A stretch of 64,000 nt of DNA from Hoplostethus atlanticus (GCA_034670405.1 JAXDDX010000013.1:1606501-1670500), one strand, 5' to 3'. Shown: positions 1-10,713, counted from the stretch's first letter. Notes: generated by a model not told the origin, from the sequence alone. Translations and numbers: made by a program.

Positions 1-153
1 GACCGCCTGGGAATTCAACAACTAACTACTGATGATGATAATAACCAAAGAAGAGATTTGACACGAAAGCTGCGTCCTGAAAGTCAATCCACTGTAGTAG
101 TTTCTTAGCTACGAAGTGATTGTTGACGATGCATCCTTGTATGTGTATGCCAG

Positions 154-244
154 GTCATACCTGACGCCAGTGCGAGACGAGGAGTCCGAGTCCCAGAGGA
201 AAGCTCGCTCCAGACAAGCTCGACAATCCAGGAGGTCCACCCAG
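154..244 (+). CDS. ppp1r12a: PPP1R12A exon with the Thr696-type inhibitory site
   Basis: 91 nt; the first base completes a split Arg codon and the exon ends in phase 0. It encodes (R)[14 protein letters not shown], then a basic stretch and RRSTQ. The Ser (236-238) and Thr (239-241) codons correspond to human S695/T696. The acceptor is tatgccag at 146-153 and the donor GTTAGT at 245. The reading frame stays open upstream to about 116, but the mammalian protein has its junction just before SYLTP, so the start was set at 154. Confidence 0.92.
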
Positions 245-3200
245 GTTAGTCCTTTAGCCCCTTACCCTCGTCACCGGGTTGCCTGTTGGTGTCCCTTGTT
301 TCAGTCGTAGACGGTTTCAACCACAGGAGTCCAACCACCAGAATTCAAGGCAATAAAATCATTTGGGTAAAAGCTGAACTTGTTTGTGTTGAGAGTAAAT
401 GAAAGTTATCCTTGTTGAACACTGTACTGTTTAGTGTACACTGGCACCCTCTCCTAAGTGATAGTCTTTTATGAGGCGCTGCTCACTTACCAGCTGACAC
501 AATTTGAGCTTTGTGCTCCTAGGACTATAAGAGGAAGCCAGTGACACTCAGCCTAAACACCGTAAACGACCTATTGGAGTGTTTACTTTTTACTGCTTAG
601 CTAATGTGAACAATTAATTTACGGTTATAAACCTCCCTCATAAATAACCAGAGACTGCCATTTTGTAGTTTCATCCAGAGGGGAATTCAAAATGGCAACC
701 TCCAGAGGCACAGCCTCGCTTCAGACCAGAAGCAGAATGGACGTGTAGCAGGGTTTAGTTGCAGTCCAGCAGCTTTCCCTTAGTAAAAAGCTGCATTGAA
801 TGGAGTTGAAATGACCCATGAAAGCAGGATATACTTGTATTGTACTGCAGCAGCATCCCAAGCCTTATCTTTTATTTAATTATATAAATAATATGCTTCT
901 GTGGTGATATGAAGCAAATATAACCAACGTGTTTCTGTGAAATCCATGCGCCAACAACATGGACTCTGCATCATCACCGTGCACAAAGCGCCATGCTGCC
1001 ATTCACTCCAACCCATTAACATGGTGCCGAAAAGAAGCTGGGTCCGTTGAGCTTCTGATCTGAACAAGACCTCACGCTCTCTCTCTCTCTCTCGTCTTCC
1101 AGGGTGTGACTCTCACCGACCTCCAAGAGGCGGAGAAAACCATCGGCAGGACCCGCCCCACACGCAGCCGGGAGGAGGAGAAGGAGGAGAAAGAGAAGCA
1201 GGACAAGGAGAAGCAGGAGGAGAAGAAGGAGACTGAGACTAAAGAGGACGATTACCGGTCAAGGTACCGCAGCTTCGAAGAGGTACGCAGCTCCTCGGGC
1301 TACATCGATTTAAGTATCAATGTTAAGAAAAGAAAGTAAGGTGTTTGAGTTGATTCTGCAGAGCTGGAAGTATTTCTGAAACCAGGCTCTTCTAAAGGTC
1401 ATAGCTCTGTGGGGGCGCAGTATCTTTCACTACACTGATGTCCTCCTCATCTCTTGCTTCTTTCTCTCTCTCCCTATCAGACCTACCAGCGCTACCGGCC
1501 TTCCTCCTCCTCCTCCTCCACCTCCACAGTCAGCACTGCCTCCAACCCAGCCTCCTCTAGCAGCACCCTGTCCTCCAGCTTTCTCAACAGGCCCAACAGC
1601 CTGACGGGAATCACATCCTCCTATAGCCGCTCCTCCAGGGATACAGAGAAAGGTCAGATAAGACGGTACTCTGTCGACCAAATGCATTTCTGTCCTTCTC
1701 CTGGAGCTCTCTGAACACACAGATGAGTGTACGTACTTAATACGTAACTGCAGGCTGTCAGGATGTCGGCATCAGTCTTCTTATACCCACAACACCTTGA
1801 CTCAAATCTGAGTGGAAACAATAGCCAATTAAAGTGGAGTGGAGCACGAGAAGGAAAGCAAAAAAAAAAAAATACAGGAAGCCTTGAGAGAAAAATGCTC
1901 CACCTCATGTTCCATGATTGTTGTAGTAGTGTGAGAGTTTGTTTTCACGAGATTGCGAGGTTGCGTGATGTTAGAACTGTTGGTGTGTGATCGCCAAGTC
2001 ATGAACGACACGCTAATGCCGGTCGTTGAGTTTGTGATGATCAATCTTTTCAGTCTGTTCAGTGTATCCCCCAGCTTTGGCAACCATAATAAAAACAAAA
2101 TGTCAGCAGCTACCAATAAGCCACTACTATTTGGCTTCACATCAGAGTGCTGACAATGCTAACAACCTATCTTGTCTCGCTGAAGTATCAGTATATTGAA
2201 ACTTTTTAAAATTACAATGTCGAAGTATAAAGCGGTAGATTCACAGTCAGGTTCTGGTGAATTCCACCGGGCTGGCATTTGTCCCCACAGGTCCAGATTC
2301 ACATGGGCACGCTGCCACATGCTGATTAAGGCTACGGAGAAAGAAAGGGATTTTAAATGAAGTGGCTCTCGTCTTGAAGAATAAAGCCACGAAGCATCTC
2401 TGGGAAAATAGAAGGCTGCTTCAATTCAGTCCATCCCACTGAAGGAAACAGTGACTGCTCTGTTCTCTCCCAGCCAAAGCTGGTTTCTTTTAACTCAGGC
2501 CAACTCCGTTGTGGTCCTAATTATGCCTGCTGCAGTCAAATAAATGCATTGTTTATCTTGAACTTTTCCCTCGTTAAAGTTTGCCTTCCGTTTAGGGTTA
2601 CTTCATGGGTATACTGTTGAAGTCACGATAGTCAATTTACAGTGCTCAGGTCAAATGCAGATGATGTAGAGAAGGTCGACATGAGGTACAAAGGGATCTA
2701 GTATTACACCGACTCAGTAATGTTATTTACTACAATGGATATAAAAAATACCACAGAACTGGATTTGAAAACCAGCACTCTATTTTGTTGTTTCACGTTG
2801 ACTATCATTTCCTGCATACTCACAAACATAAATCCTTGTATGAATGTGTATTTAAGATGCAAGAGCAAAGGAAGTTGTGTGTCAGCAAAATATGTCCTAC
2901 AGGAAACAATTATTAAAGTTCCATTCATCAGAACAACTCAGTGGCTATTGGATGGGGAAATCATTCCATTTTAATAACTGTTATTTCATGTTGTTCTACT
3001 GTTTCCGGGGTTTTTGTTTTACAATCAAAATCGTGACACGTGGGTAGTTGTATCGAAGTCAACATGATCTCGTATATATGGTTTACCTGCTGCCATTCTT
3101 CCTGATGGACAGAGACGGACAAAAACGAGGAGGAGAAGGAGGGAGATGACAAGTCTCAGCCCCGCTCCATACGGGATCGCAGGCGGCCCCGCGAGAAGAG

Positions 3201-3952
3201 GCGCTCCACCGGGGTTTCCTTCTGGACCCAAGATGTAAGCGACCCCGCACACAGCGATACACACATTTTTAAAAGTTTCATTATATCGGCACCATAACTA
3301 TTCATGGCACTATTCATCAGGTCAAGCATTTCAGTTCACTTAGAGAAACCGGAGCGTTCCTCTTTGGTAATTCAGACAGCGTGGGCCTGAAGCGGTGTGT
3401 GACCCCGTCTGTAATTTTAATTCCAGAGTGATGAAAACGACCCCGACCAGCAGTCCGACTCGGAAGAGGGCAGCACCAAGGGAGAGCCCCAGGTAACCTC
3501 AACACCCACACATCCAGAGAGGAGATGTAACTACTGAATTTCAAGTAGGAACCCTCGAGCCTGACATCCAAATCAAGGGAGCGCTATCGCCTTTTCTTGT
3601 ACGCCTCGACTTTCCTTTGATTTTTTTATTTTTTTTTGTTCCCCTCTGCGGGTATTTCTCTATTCTCTCCCTTACCTTCTGTCACCTCATATAGCCAAGG
3701 CCAAGCAAGTACTACCAGTCTTTGATTTGCCCTGTTCTGCCCGGTGCGAGTAAGAGTTCCTCCCCTTCCCTCCCTCTTTATCTGTCCTTCTCTATCTGTG
3801 GCCTTTGACTTTTGATTGTTCCCCCCGTTTCCATCTTCCTGTGATTGTCTGGTTGCTAAGGTGAATTTGCCAACCAAAAGTACTCTCAGCTACAGATCAG
3901 TAGGTTTCAAAACAAGCGGCACAGAAAGGAAATCTGGCTCACTGGGGTCAAG

Positions 3953-3989
<37 letters not shown>

Positions 3990-6900
3990 AATTTGAAGTT
4001 TGACAGTTTCGTGATTAGAGTTAAGCGGGAGTGGAAGCACTTCTGTTTGCCATTTGTGCTCTTTCCTGTATGTTGGGTCATTTACAATGAAAGATTAAAC
4101 GGGAATGGGAATGGTGATGATATTGATTGATGTCACAGCTTAGTACATGTAAACTTACAAATTTGTGCAATATGATGTAATTGTTAAAAGCTGGAAATTA
4201 AATTGAGATACATTAGAGAATTTTGTGAAACCAATTATCTTTAGTAATAGCATGTCTACACATTTCAGTCCCTGAAAGAACACTGGAGACCAAGAAGCTG
4301 TCAGATACAGAGTAATGCATTGTAGGAGCATAGAAGGGACAGCACAGCGTAGGCCTGCTGCAAGGGCAGTGTTGTGGAAATTTCGCTGGCTGGGTAAACT
4401 TCCTGTTTGAATGGGAGTGTCCCGCGCAGCATAGCGTAGCGAGCCGACAGTAGTAGTTTACCAGAGTACCTGGCTTCACATCAGACACAGCAGGGAGAAG
4501 AGGAGGGGGATCCAGAGTTGCCAGCCAGCGTGGATCTCTAGGGCGGAGCAGCAGCACAGCACTAAATAGGAAACAGCCCATTATCTCTGCATGGATTGGA
4601 AAGCATTCAGGAAAAGCTCAGTCGCTTCCTTTTCAGCATGACACTCTCAATTAAGAGCAACCATCCTCTACATGGTGGAACCATTTCTAGTGGTGCAAGT
4701 TTAGTATATATAGTTTACTTGGAGACCACAGTGTAAAAAAACATTGAACCTCAGAGCAGATAAAATGGATTGGGTTTTTTGTGTTAGGCTGAGGACACAC
4801 TGAAAAGATTGGGCATCACACACTTAATGATTGGATGGAAACCTGGACTGTAATGTCATCTGCAAATGAACCATATATCCATACTGTGTTCAAGTATTCT
4901 GACGGAGAGTCCACCCTAAGATCCCATTAAGTCCCATTAAGATCTAGTGAAGGGACTTGGTCTCCGCTTTGCTAGCAAGAAAGACGAGTTTTAAACCATC
5001 AGAATTTCTAAATACAATCTGAGTAACTTTAATCCGAACATATTTTTGCTAGTGTGGCAACTTACCCCGAACGAAGCAAAGGGGTTGAATACTTAGCCAA
5101 TCTTGATTTCTGTTATTTTCATTTTATCCTTCCACATAAATTTCAACAGCTTTGATATAATGCAGTGCTTTGCATAGAATTCAGATGAAAAATCCCAAAT
5201 GTGTTTTTGAAATAACTTAATAGTACAACAAAATGAGCAAAAACAAAGGGGTTTGAATACTTTTGCAAGGCTCTGTATGTAAGAGTATCCGAGGGTGGTA
5301 CTGTATGTCCTGCATGACGTCTTGACAGATTGTCACGCTGTGTTCTGTAATTGCGCTCTCTGCTTCAGGAAACTGGCTGCAATCTTTAAATGTCTGGAGG
5401 CCTGACCCCACCACTCTATCTGATGTCTAGCCCCATTCTGAGGCCCTCTGCTGGGGCAGCACAGGCGAGATCAGGCTGCAGCAGCAGTAGGCCTCGAGGC
5501 ACTGGCAGTCTTGGCAGATGTTCAGGAATGTGTGTGTGTGTGTAGGAGGCTGGCTGTAGGGGAAGGTCAGGTGCTGAGACTTAAAGAGACAGCTCTAGCT
5601 TGGAGGAGAATCTGCAAGCAGAGGTTTATCCAGCCCACAAAGTCTGAAATGGCTTCTGTAAATGAACAGCATACCTGGTTTCATTTCAGTGTTCATTTTG
5701 CTCTTGTCTTTGTACCTTGTCACAGCTTTAATCAGACGTTTCAATCCACCAATGTACACTAACTGAGCTACATTTTAGACACCATGCCTTGTCTAGACAC
5801 TAGGAATATTTACCTGCTGTCAGTTTTGTCAATGCTTCATCTGAGCACAACTAAAGACATGAAAATTCACTGTCTGTTTTTGTCTTCTTTCAGAGTGACA
5901 GACTGTCCAGGTATGTTATACTCCTGTTACTACCTTTTACTTGTGTTACTGTACTAACAGTTGTTTTAATTGCCTTCATTAAATAAATCTTTACATTTGA
6001 GTTAAATTGCATTAAGTCATTTATTTTATTTTAGGAACGAGAGCAGCACTTCATCCTCCGAACGCAACAACGCTCTCAGTAGCCGTGGCTACGGCGAGGG
6101 TCGGAGGCCATACTCGAGCAGGCTGGAAAGAGATGACGCCACTGACTACAAGAAGGTGACTTGATCCTGAATTTAATTTTACCATCGCCATGGTAACTTA
6201 GGCTGCACACCTAACCTGCCCTGGGCCGGGTTATGTTCAGGATATCGGATCCAAATGTACGAGGAGAAATGAGGCAGACTTGTCCATTTCTTTCTCATAC
6301 TTCCCACTTTTCTTTTCTTTTTTTAACTTTTTATTTTAATTTTTTGCATTATTTTACATAACAAAACATTTCTTGACATAGGACCCCAATAAAGATAAAT
6401 TAATAATAATAATTAATAAAAATACAATAAATAAAAAGGATTAAAAAAATAATAATTAAAAAATAATAATAATTTAGTACAAAAAATAAGTATAAAAATA
6501 AAAAACATTTACAGAAGGGGTGGCATTACTTCCCACTTTTCAGTTGATATCGTAAAGATACCCTGACTATGTTGACCTGGTATTGTGTATGTGCGACTGT
6601 ACGTTTGAGTGCCATGTTTTCTGACTGTTGCTCGTGTTTCTCCCTTCCATCAGCTCTACGAGCAGATCTTAGCTGAGAACGAGAAACTGAAGGCCCAGTT
6701 ACGTGACACAGACCTGGAGCTGGCGGACCTGAAGCTACAGCTAGAGAAGGCCACACAGGTACAGAGCTTGCTCTGCTTCCTGGGCTCCCACTTCAGTTGA
6801 TTGATCATTAAGATAGTAGATAGGCTAAACCCTCACACTGCTGTTTTCCTGTTTGCAGAGGCAGGAACGCTATGCTGACCGGTCACAGCTTGAGATGGAG

Positions 6901-9900
6901 AAAAGGGTAATGACAGACTAACTTAAATAATCCACCTCTATTTCTGACCTCTTTGCTCTTTACTGAAGAGATTATTTTATAGGCTCTCCTCTTTTTTTTT
7001 TTTTTTAGAAATGTTATCTCTGAGCTCACAAGTCCTTCTTTCCATTATTTTGATTGAACTGAAGTAAACAGCGTGGTAACATGATGACAATGGGTTTATG
7101 TCTGAAGGTAACAAGCAGGCCCCAATATCAACTGGGTGGTGGTATGGTCTTAACTTGAGTTCTTACCAGTCTACTGCCTTTTCCTGCTGCTGGCTTTCAT
7201 GTTGCACATGCCCCTATAGCTGGCGTCAGGGAGGCCTCCTCCCGCCACGCCTCCCAGAACACTGGCACCTTCTCTCTCACGTGTTTTTGAACCTTGGAGG
7301 CAGCGTGTGGTCACCACTTCTCAAGACTGTTCTTATTTTTTTTTAATTTTGTGGTGTGTGTGTGTTTGTGTGTGTATTAGTGTGTGCCGACAATACCACT
7401 AGTGGATTGTTGAATTACTGTTGTACCTCATGCATGTGTCTTCTTCGATTTGATGCACTTTCCACTCATTCATAATTACAGTAGTCATGATGGCAGCCGA
7501 GAGGAGCAACACAATTAATTTCCCCTAGCTGCAGCTCCACACCCATGACACCCTAACCCATGGATGTACAAACCTTATCCCTAGTTATTGCTTTAAGTCC
7601 ATGCTCTAACGTAAGCCAGGTTTCAAATCATCCTCCACATCTTCATGGCCTTTTCCCATCCTGTCCCAGCATGGATTTCCCTCCCCAAACAAGCCTTTAT
7701 TTCCAGAAGGCCAGTCCGACCTCACTGTCCATGAGTCATCGCATTAACATCATCTACTACCCCATGTCCTTACTCATGCATGTCATTGGACATCTCTATC
7801 TGGATCATGCATACATCACTGAGTAGGTCTAAATAAAATGTAGGCTCTTCCCTGGATATAAACATGTAGGCTATGGTTGCGGCTTGCAGACACCTCACAG
7901 TCATGCGTGTGTTCACGGGTGTGCTATGGCTACATCCTCACCCCTCTTGTCACCTCTGTCGTTTTCACGCAGCGTGTAGAGCCTGTGCTGAAGTGTGTGT
8001 GTGTTTTTGTGCTTATTGTCCGTGCGACGCCTGTAAACTTGGGGCTGACCTGTTTTTCCTCCGTCCCACAGGAAAGAAGAGCTCTAGAAAGGAAGATCTC
8101 TGAGATGGAGGAGGAACTCAAGGTAGCGTTTCATGTCACTTACCCTTCATGAGGCATAGTGCATTTAAGTGTCTGTTTTTGTGCGATGGCATTCATGGCT
8201 GGGATCCCAGCTTAGTACGTATGTGGTAGTTGGATATGTGTTTAGAAGGCAGTGATAACATGATACGGGTGCTTATAGCCTCTAAATAAACCATTTGAGA
8301 TCCAATTGGGGCAACTACAGATCCCACCTCAATCTCCACCTGTTATTTTGGGCTGAATGTTCCAGCTGAATGTCTCTTTGTTCTGGGCACATCTCAGGTC
8401 AGCCATTGTAATCTATGTTGACAAAACATTTAAGCTCTTCTGAGGAGAAGTCCAATTATATGTTCCTTTTCTGGGAAACTGATTGAAGAAGCATCCATTT
8501 AACCGCAGTGGGCAAGTGTTCTTCCCAGCACTGTGATAATGTAGTGTGTTTGTTTCTAGGTCATAGGCAGCTGGCCGATCTTATCTCTGGCTTTCTATTC
8601 TACTCTACTAGTGTAGATCGACATCTTTCCAATGCCAAACCGGAAAGCTCTTATCACTCCTTCAGTTTCCAAACTCTGTCCCCATTTTCTAACAATCTTC
8701 CTTCTGTGTTCCCTTTTTTCTTCTCTTGATCCCTCCTTTATACATTTATATTGTTCTGTCTTTCTCTAACCTTTTCTCTCTCTCTCTCTTTCTCCTGATT
8801 TGTTTCTTGGTACATTCTTAACATTTCCCCTTTTCCTCTGCAATTCTTTCCCTCTGACTGTCTTTCCATCCCTCCCGTTTCCCCTTTTCTCTCTTCCTGT
8901 GTTGTGGTTGTTTTTGTTTTTTCCCCCCCCCTGCAGAACCTCCCCCAGGTTAAGCAGGTTCAGGCCCTGCGGCAGGTTAAGGAGCGGCTGCAGGCTGAGA
9001 ACCGGGCCCTGGCCCGTGTGGTGGCAAAGCTCTCCCAGTCCGCCTGCAGCCAGCTGCCCTCCGTCGACCTCTAGGCCACGTTCGTCCGTCCACCACCACC
9101 ACCACCACCACCACCACCTTCTCCTCCTCTTCCTCCTCCTCCTCACCTCCCCTGCCCCCCCCTCCCAACCCCACCCTTCTCATGCTCCATTTGCGCTCCG
9201 CCCCGCACCTATAGACAGGCAGGTGCCCAGCCGCCCAACCATCATTGGTTTTGAACACTACCCTTTCTGTCCCCTGCCTCCCCAGACCTGTTGGTTTTCA
9301 GATTGGGGAGGGTGTTTTTTGTTTAGTCTTTTTTACAACAGGACACTCTCCTTTTACAGTACACAACTTTCCAAAACTTTCTGAGCACGATTCCACATTT
9401 CTCAACATGCAAAAATGCACCTATAGGTTATAATAACAAACAGGTTTATAATGGAGGGGTGTCGGTAAGTATCATTTCAGCCAGATACTGCATTACTGCT
9501 GTCAAATTTACTGTTCAATACTTTTGATTACTCAGTGGTTTGGAGTTCATTAGCAAACAAATCTTAAAGTACTGTAAAGGAAAGTGTCCCTTTCTAGTTC
9601 TGATGCCTCTATCAGGGAGCACAGTTGTTCAGTTTGGCTTGTTCTTTGCATGAAGTGGCTTTGTTTTTTGTTTTGTTTTTTGCATCAACTTTTTGGCCCA
9701 CATCTTCAGAGATTGAAGTTTTTCTTTCCCCCTCCTTACTGCTCTCCAGTCCTTCCCAAAGGTTAATTTGACAGATGACATCAACAAAGCCTTGGGTCAC
9801 TTGGTTACAACAACTTCTTTGATCGGTGTACAGTACAAATATTACATTTGGGCTTATCTGTCATCCACATTCTGCAATATACATTTACCAACTGGTTGGT

Positions 9901-10713
9901 TGACTGTCATCTGTAGTCATTGTGAAATAGTTTCTTTTTTTAGTGGACTGTAATCTTCTCTTGCTGGAGTTGTTTCTCAGTGCTGTGTGTCAATAGGGGT
10001 CCTCTGAAAACAGGACATGTTCACTGCACCTCTGTTTTTAAAACTAGTTAATTAAGTAATTAAAGTTCTTGTATATTATTACGGTATATTTAAGACTTGA
10101 AAATCCAACACACTGAAATGTCGAACTTTTAAGTCCACAATTTGTCGACTTATTTCAGGACTCATGACCCAACACAGCCGTCTGAAAGGCCAGTGTAGAT
10201 GTTTGCCCATTATGACCTCATAATGAGGAATCATTGTGGATACATTTTAACTTCGTATGGGTCAAATAAAGGAGTTTTCTTTTTGTTTCTTTTGCTCTGC
10301 TGTGTACTTAGACAGCCCGTCTGTTGGCTGCTGGTGAGCAGCCACTCAGGTTGTGCATGGCTATTGATTAGGAGAGCTGGCCTGTCGGTGTGCCTGCTTT
10401 AATTCCTCTCTCTCCTGACTTGAAACAAGGATGTGGTTTTAAAAAGAGGGGGGAACACAGATTGAGAGATGCTGTGTGACTGGTCCAAGATTGCTGACAC
10501 ACGCTGCAATTAACAGATTGTAGAACTGGACTGACTGGTTAACAAACACCATGTATCTTGTCAAGACTTGTCTAAGCCCTCTCTTCCCCCACCCCCCCCC
10601 CTCCCTGTTTTCTTTTACTCTTCCAGACGCTACCAGACTTGAAAGCAGACAACCAGAGACTAAAGGACGAGAACGGAGCTCTCATTCGAGTCATTAGCAA
10701 GCTTTCCAAGTAG
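154..10713 (+). CDS. ppp1r12a: PPP1R12A / MYPT1, myosin phosphatase regulatory (targeting) subunit, C-terminal third (5'-partial)
   Basis: Joined exons 154-244, 1103-1282, 1481-1652, 3113-3234, 3427-3492, 5894-5910, 6035-6155, 6654-6758, 6859-6906, 8072-8122 and 10627-10713 read through in frame with GT-AG junctions and give 352 residues ending in a stop. MYPT1 targets PP1 catalytic subunit to myosin II and so controls smooth-muscle and cytoskeletal relaxation. The visible part holds RRSTQGVTL (human Thr696-type site; Thr codon 239-241), an acidic/Lys-rich segment, a Ser-rich segment with [19 protein letters not shown] (Thr853-type site; Thr codon 3208-3210) and a coiled coil ending in the zipper that binds PKG-I alpha. 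ROCK and ZIP kinase phosphorylate the two Thr sites; PKA/PKG act on the preceding Ser. The ankyrin repeats and RVxF motif lie before the window. [12 protein letters not shown] favours R12A over R12B or R12C. An alternative terminal exon exists at 8937-9074. Confidence 0.96.
245..1102 (+). other. PPP1R12A intron
   Basis: 858-bp intron with GT/AG ends and a (CT)n tract just before the acceptor (1077-1093). No other feature was seen. Confidence 0.85.
1103..1282 (+). CDS. ppp1r12a: PPP1R12A exon, acidic/Lys-rich linker
   Basis: 180 nt, phase 0 to 0 (60 codons). It begins [15 protein letters not shown], a highly conserved MYPT1 signature, and continues into an E/K-dense, probably helical stretch ending SFEE. 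The acceptor follows a (CT)n tract, and the donor is GTACGC at 1283. Confidence 0.95.
1481..1652 (+). CDS. ppp1r12a: PPP1R12A exon, Ser-rich segment
   Basis: 172 nt, entered in phase 0 and left in phase 1. It begins TYQRYRP, then a low-complexity Ser/Thr stretch, then [16 protein letters not shown], which matches the mammalian LNRPNSLVGITSAYSR. The acceptor is ccctatcag and the donor GTCAGA at 1653. Confidence 0.93.
1653..3112 (+). other. PPP1R12A intron
   Basis: 1.46-kb AT-leaning intron with a poly-A run near 1860. No coding or repeat structure was recognised. Confidence 0.8.
3113..3234 (+). CDS. ppp1r12a: PPP1R12A exon with the Thr853-type site ([12 protein letters not shown])
   Basis: 122 nt; two bases complete a Glu codon and the exon ends in phase 0. 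It encodes [20 protein letters not shown] followed by [16 protein letters not shown]. The Ser/Thr pair (3205-3210) corresponds to human S852/T853, the ROCK site. The donor is GTAAGC at 3235. Placing the acceptor at 3112 rather than 3114 is required by the frame. Confidence 0.95.
3427..3492 (+). CDS. ppp1r12a: PPP1R12A exon, acidic [15 protein letters not shown]
   Basis: 66 nt, phase 0 to 0. It encodes [20 protein letters not shown] then PQ, like the mammalian SDENEQEQQSDTEEG. The acceptor is aattccag and the donor GTAACC at 3493. Confidence 0.93.
3956..3985. repeat. (CA)n microsatellite
   Basis: About 15 uninterrupted CA units. Confidence 0.95.
4880..5280. mobile_element. Tc1/mariner-like non-autonomous remnant
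   Basis: The right end reads aaaggggtttgaatactttt followed by gcaaggctctgtatgta, a phrase typical of fish Tc1-family ends, preceded by gaaataacttaatagtacaa. A degenerate counterpart (tactgtgttcaagtattctg) near 4882 may be the left end. No transposase ORF remains. A related mosaic copy lies near 50940-51180. The family assignment is from memory of fish repeats. Confidence 0.5.
5894..5910 (+). CDS. ppp1r12a: PPP1R12A 17-nt microexon (SDRLS + split Arg)
   Basis: 17 nt, entered in phase 0 and left in phase 2. A strong pyrimidine tract (gtcttctttcag) precedes it and the donor GTATGT follows. Without it the frame from 3492 into 6035 is broken. It corresponds to the TDSISR segment of mammalian MYPT1. 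Skipping it alone would shift the frame; skipping it together with the next exon (17+121 nt) would not. Confidence 0.85.
6035..6155 (+). CDS. ppp1r12a: PPP1R12A exon, Ser-rich to [10 protein letters not shown]
   Basis: 121 nt, phase 2 to 0. It encodes a Ser/Asn/Gly-rich stretch, then [19 protein letters not shown], matching mammalian KPYSSRLEKDDSTDFKK. The acceptor is tattttag and the donor GTGACT at 6156. Confidence 0.93.
6156..6653 (+). other. PPP1R12A intron with AT-rich retroelement-like block
   Basis: About 500 bp. Positions 6310-6515 are extremely A/T-rich with AATAA/TAATAA reiterations and read like the 3' tail of a retroelement, but no family could be named. Confidence 0.5.
6654..6758 (+). 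CDS. ppp1r12a: PPP1R12A coiled-coil exon ([16 protein letters not shown])
   Basis: 105 nt, phase 0 to 0 (35 codons). It starts the C-terminal coiled coil with [16 protein letters not shown] and ends [10 protein letters not shown], nearly identical to mammalian MYPT1. The acceptor is ccatcag and the donor GTACAG at 6759. Confidence 0.95.
6859..6906 (+). CDS. ppp1r12a: PPP1R12A coiled-coil exon ([16 protein letters not shown])
   Basis: 48 nt, phase 0 to 0, encoding [16 protein letters not shown]. The acceptor is gtttgcag and the donor GTAATG at 6907. Confidence 0.92.
6907..8071 (+). other. PPP1R12A intron
   Basis: 1.17 kb with a short TG-rich stretch near 7351-7375. No other feature was recognised. 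Confidence 0.8.
8072..8122 (+). CDS. ppp1r12a: PPP1R12A coiled-coil exon ([17 protein letters not shown])
   Basis: 51 nt, phase 0 to 0, encoding [17 protein letters not shown]. It is the last exon shared by both predicted C-terminal isoforms: both candidate next exons (8937 and 10627) begin in phase 0. The donor is GTAGCG at 8123. Confidence 0.94.
8123..8936 (+). other. PPP1R12A intron before the alternative terminal exon
   Basis: 814 bp. The last ~230 bp are strongly pyrimidine-rich, giving a very long polypyrimidine region before the acceptor at 8936. Confidence 0.75.
8937..9074 (+). CDS. ppp1r12a: PPP1R12A alternative terminal zipper exon (predicted)
   Basis: Acceptor tttttcccccccccctgcag followed by 45 codons and TAG at 9072-9074, in frame with ...EEELK. 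The peptide begins [16 protein letters not shown] and continues [18 protein letters not shown] with an 11-residue tail ending PSVDL. The second part matches the canonical zipper [18 protein letters not shown] at 11 of 18 positions, so this looks like a duplicated zipper exon. It would make a different LZ tail without the 10627 exon. It is absent from the main mammalian protein as I remember it. No transcript evidence is available here. Confidence 0.75.
   Translation, partial: NLPQVKQVQALRQVKERLQAENRALARVVAKLSQSACSQLPSVDL
9089..9118. repeat. (CCA)n trinucleotide repeat
   Basis: About 10 CCA units just after the alternative stop codon. It creates artificial poly-His and poly-Val/Trp frames. 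Confidence 0.9.
10265..10270 (+). terminator. ppp1r12a: Possible proximal poly(A) signal AATAAA for the alternative terminal exon
   Basis: AATAAA within gggtcaaataaagg, followed within 15-35 nt by a T/GT-rich stretch. It lies 1.2 kb after the alternative stop (9074) and before the canonical last exon, where an alternative 3' end would be expected. Confidence 0.45.
10627..10713 (+). CDS. ppp1r12a: PPP1R12A canonical last coding exon, C-terminal leucine zipper
   Basis: Acceptor ttttactcttccag, then 28 codons and TAG (87 nt). It encodes [15 protein letters not shown] then [13 protein letters not shown], essentially invariant among vertebrate MYPT1 and MYPT2. This zipper is the part known to associate with PKG-I alpha and confer cGMP sensitivity on myosin phosphatase. 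Confidence 0.96.
   Translation, partial: TLPDLKADNQRLKDENGALIRVISKLSK

Larger units (their letters stand above)
3493..5893 (+). other. PPP1R12A intron with repeats
   Basis: 2.4-kb intron containing a CA microsatellite (3956-3985) and a Tc1-like remnant (about 4880-5280). The rest shows nothing recognisable. Confidence 0.8.
9075..10626 (+). other. Alternative 3'UTR / intron before the canonical last exon
   Basis: 1.55 kb: 3'UTR for the alternative terminal exon (if polyadenylated near 10265) and intron for the canonical isoform. It contains a (CCA)n run at 9089-9118 and a C-rich pyrimidine tract before 10626. Confidence 0.6.

Noticed and set aside
116-153. Open frame extending the first PPP1R12A exon upstream (VIVDDASLYVY...)
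   Set aside because: The mammalian protein has an exon junction right before SYLTPV and the upstream residues do not match MYPT1; an AG acceptor at 152-153 explains the boundary.
8766-9258. Minus-strand open frames with poly-Trp, poly-Val and Glu/Arg runs
   Set aside because: These are translations of the CCA repeat and polypyrimidine tract on the wrong strand.
8800-9384. 194-codon + strand open frame with poly-His
   Set aside because: It is out of frame with the zipper exon; it comes from pyrimidine-rich intron and the CCA repeat.
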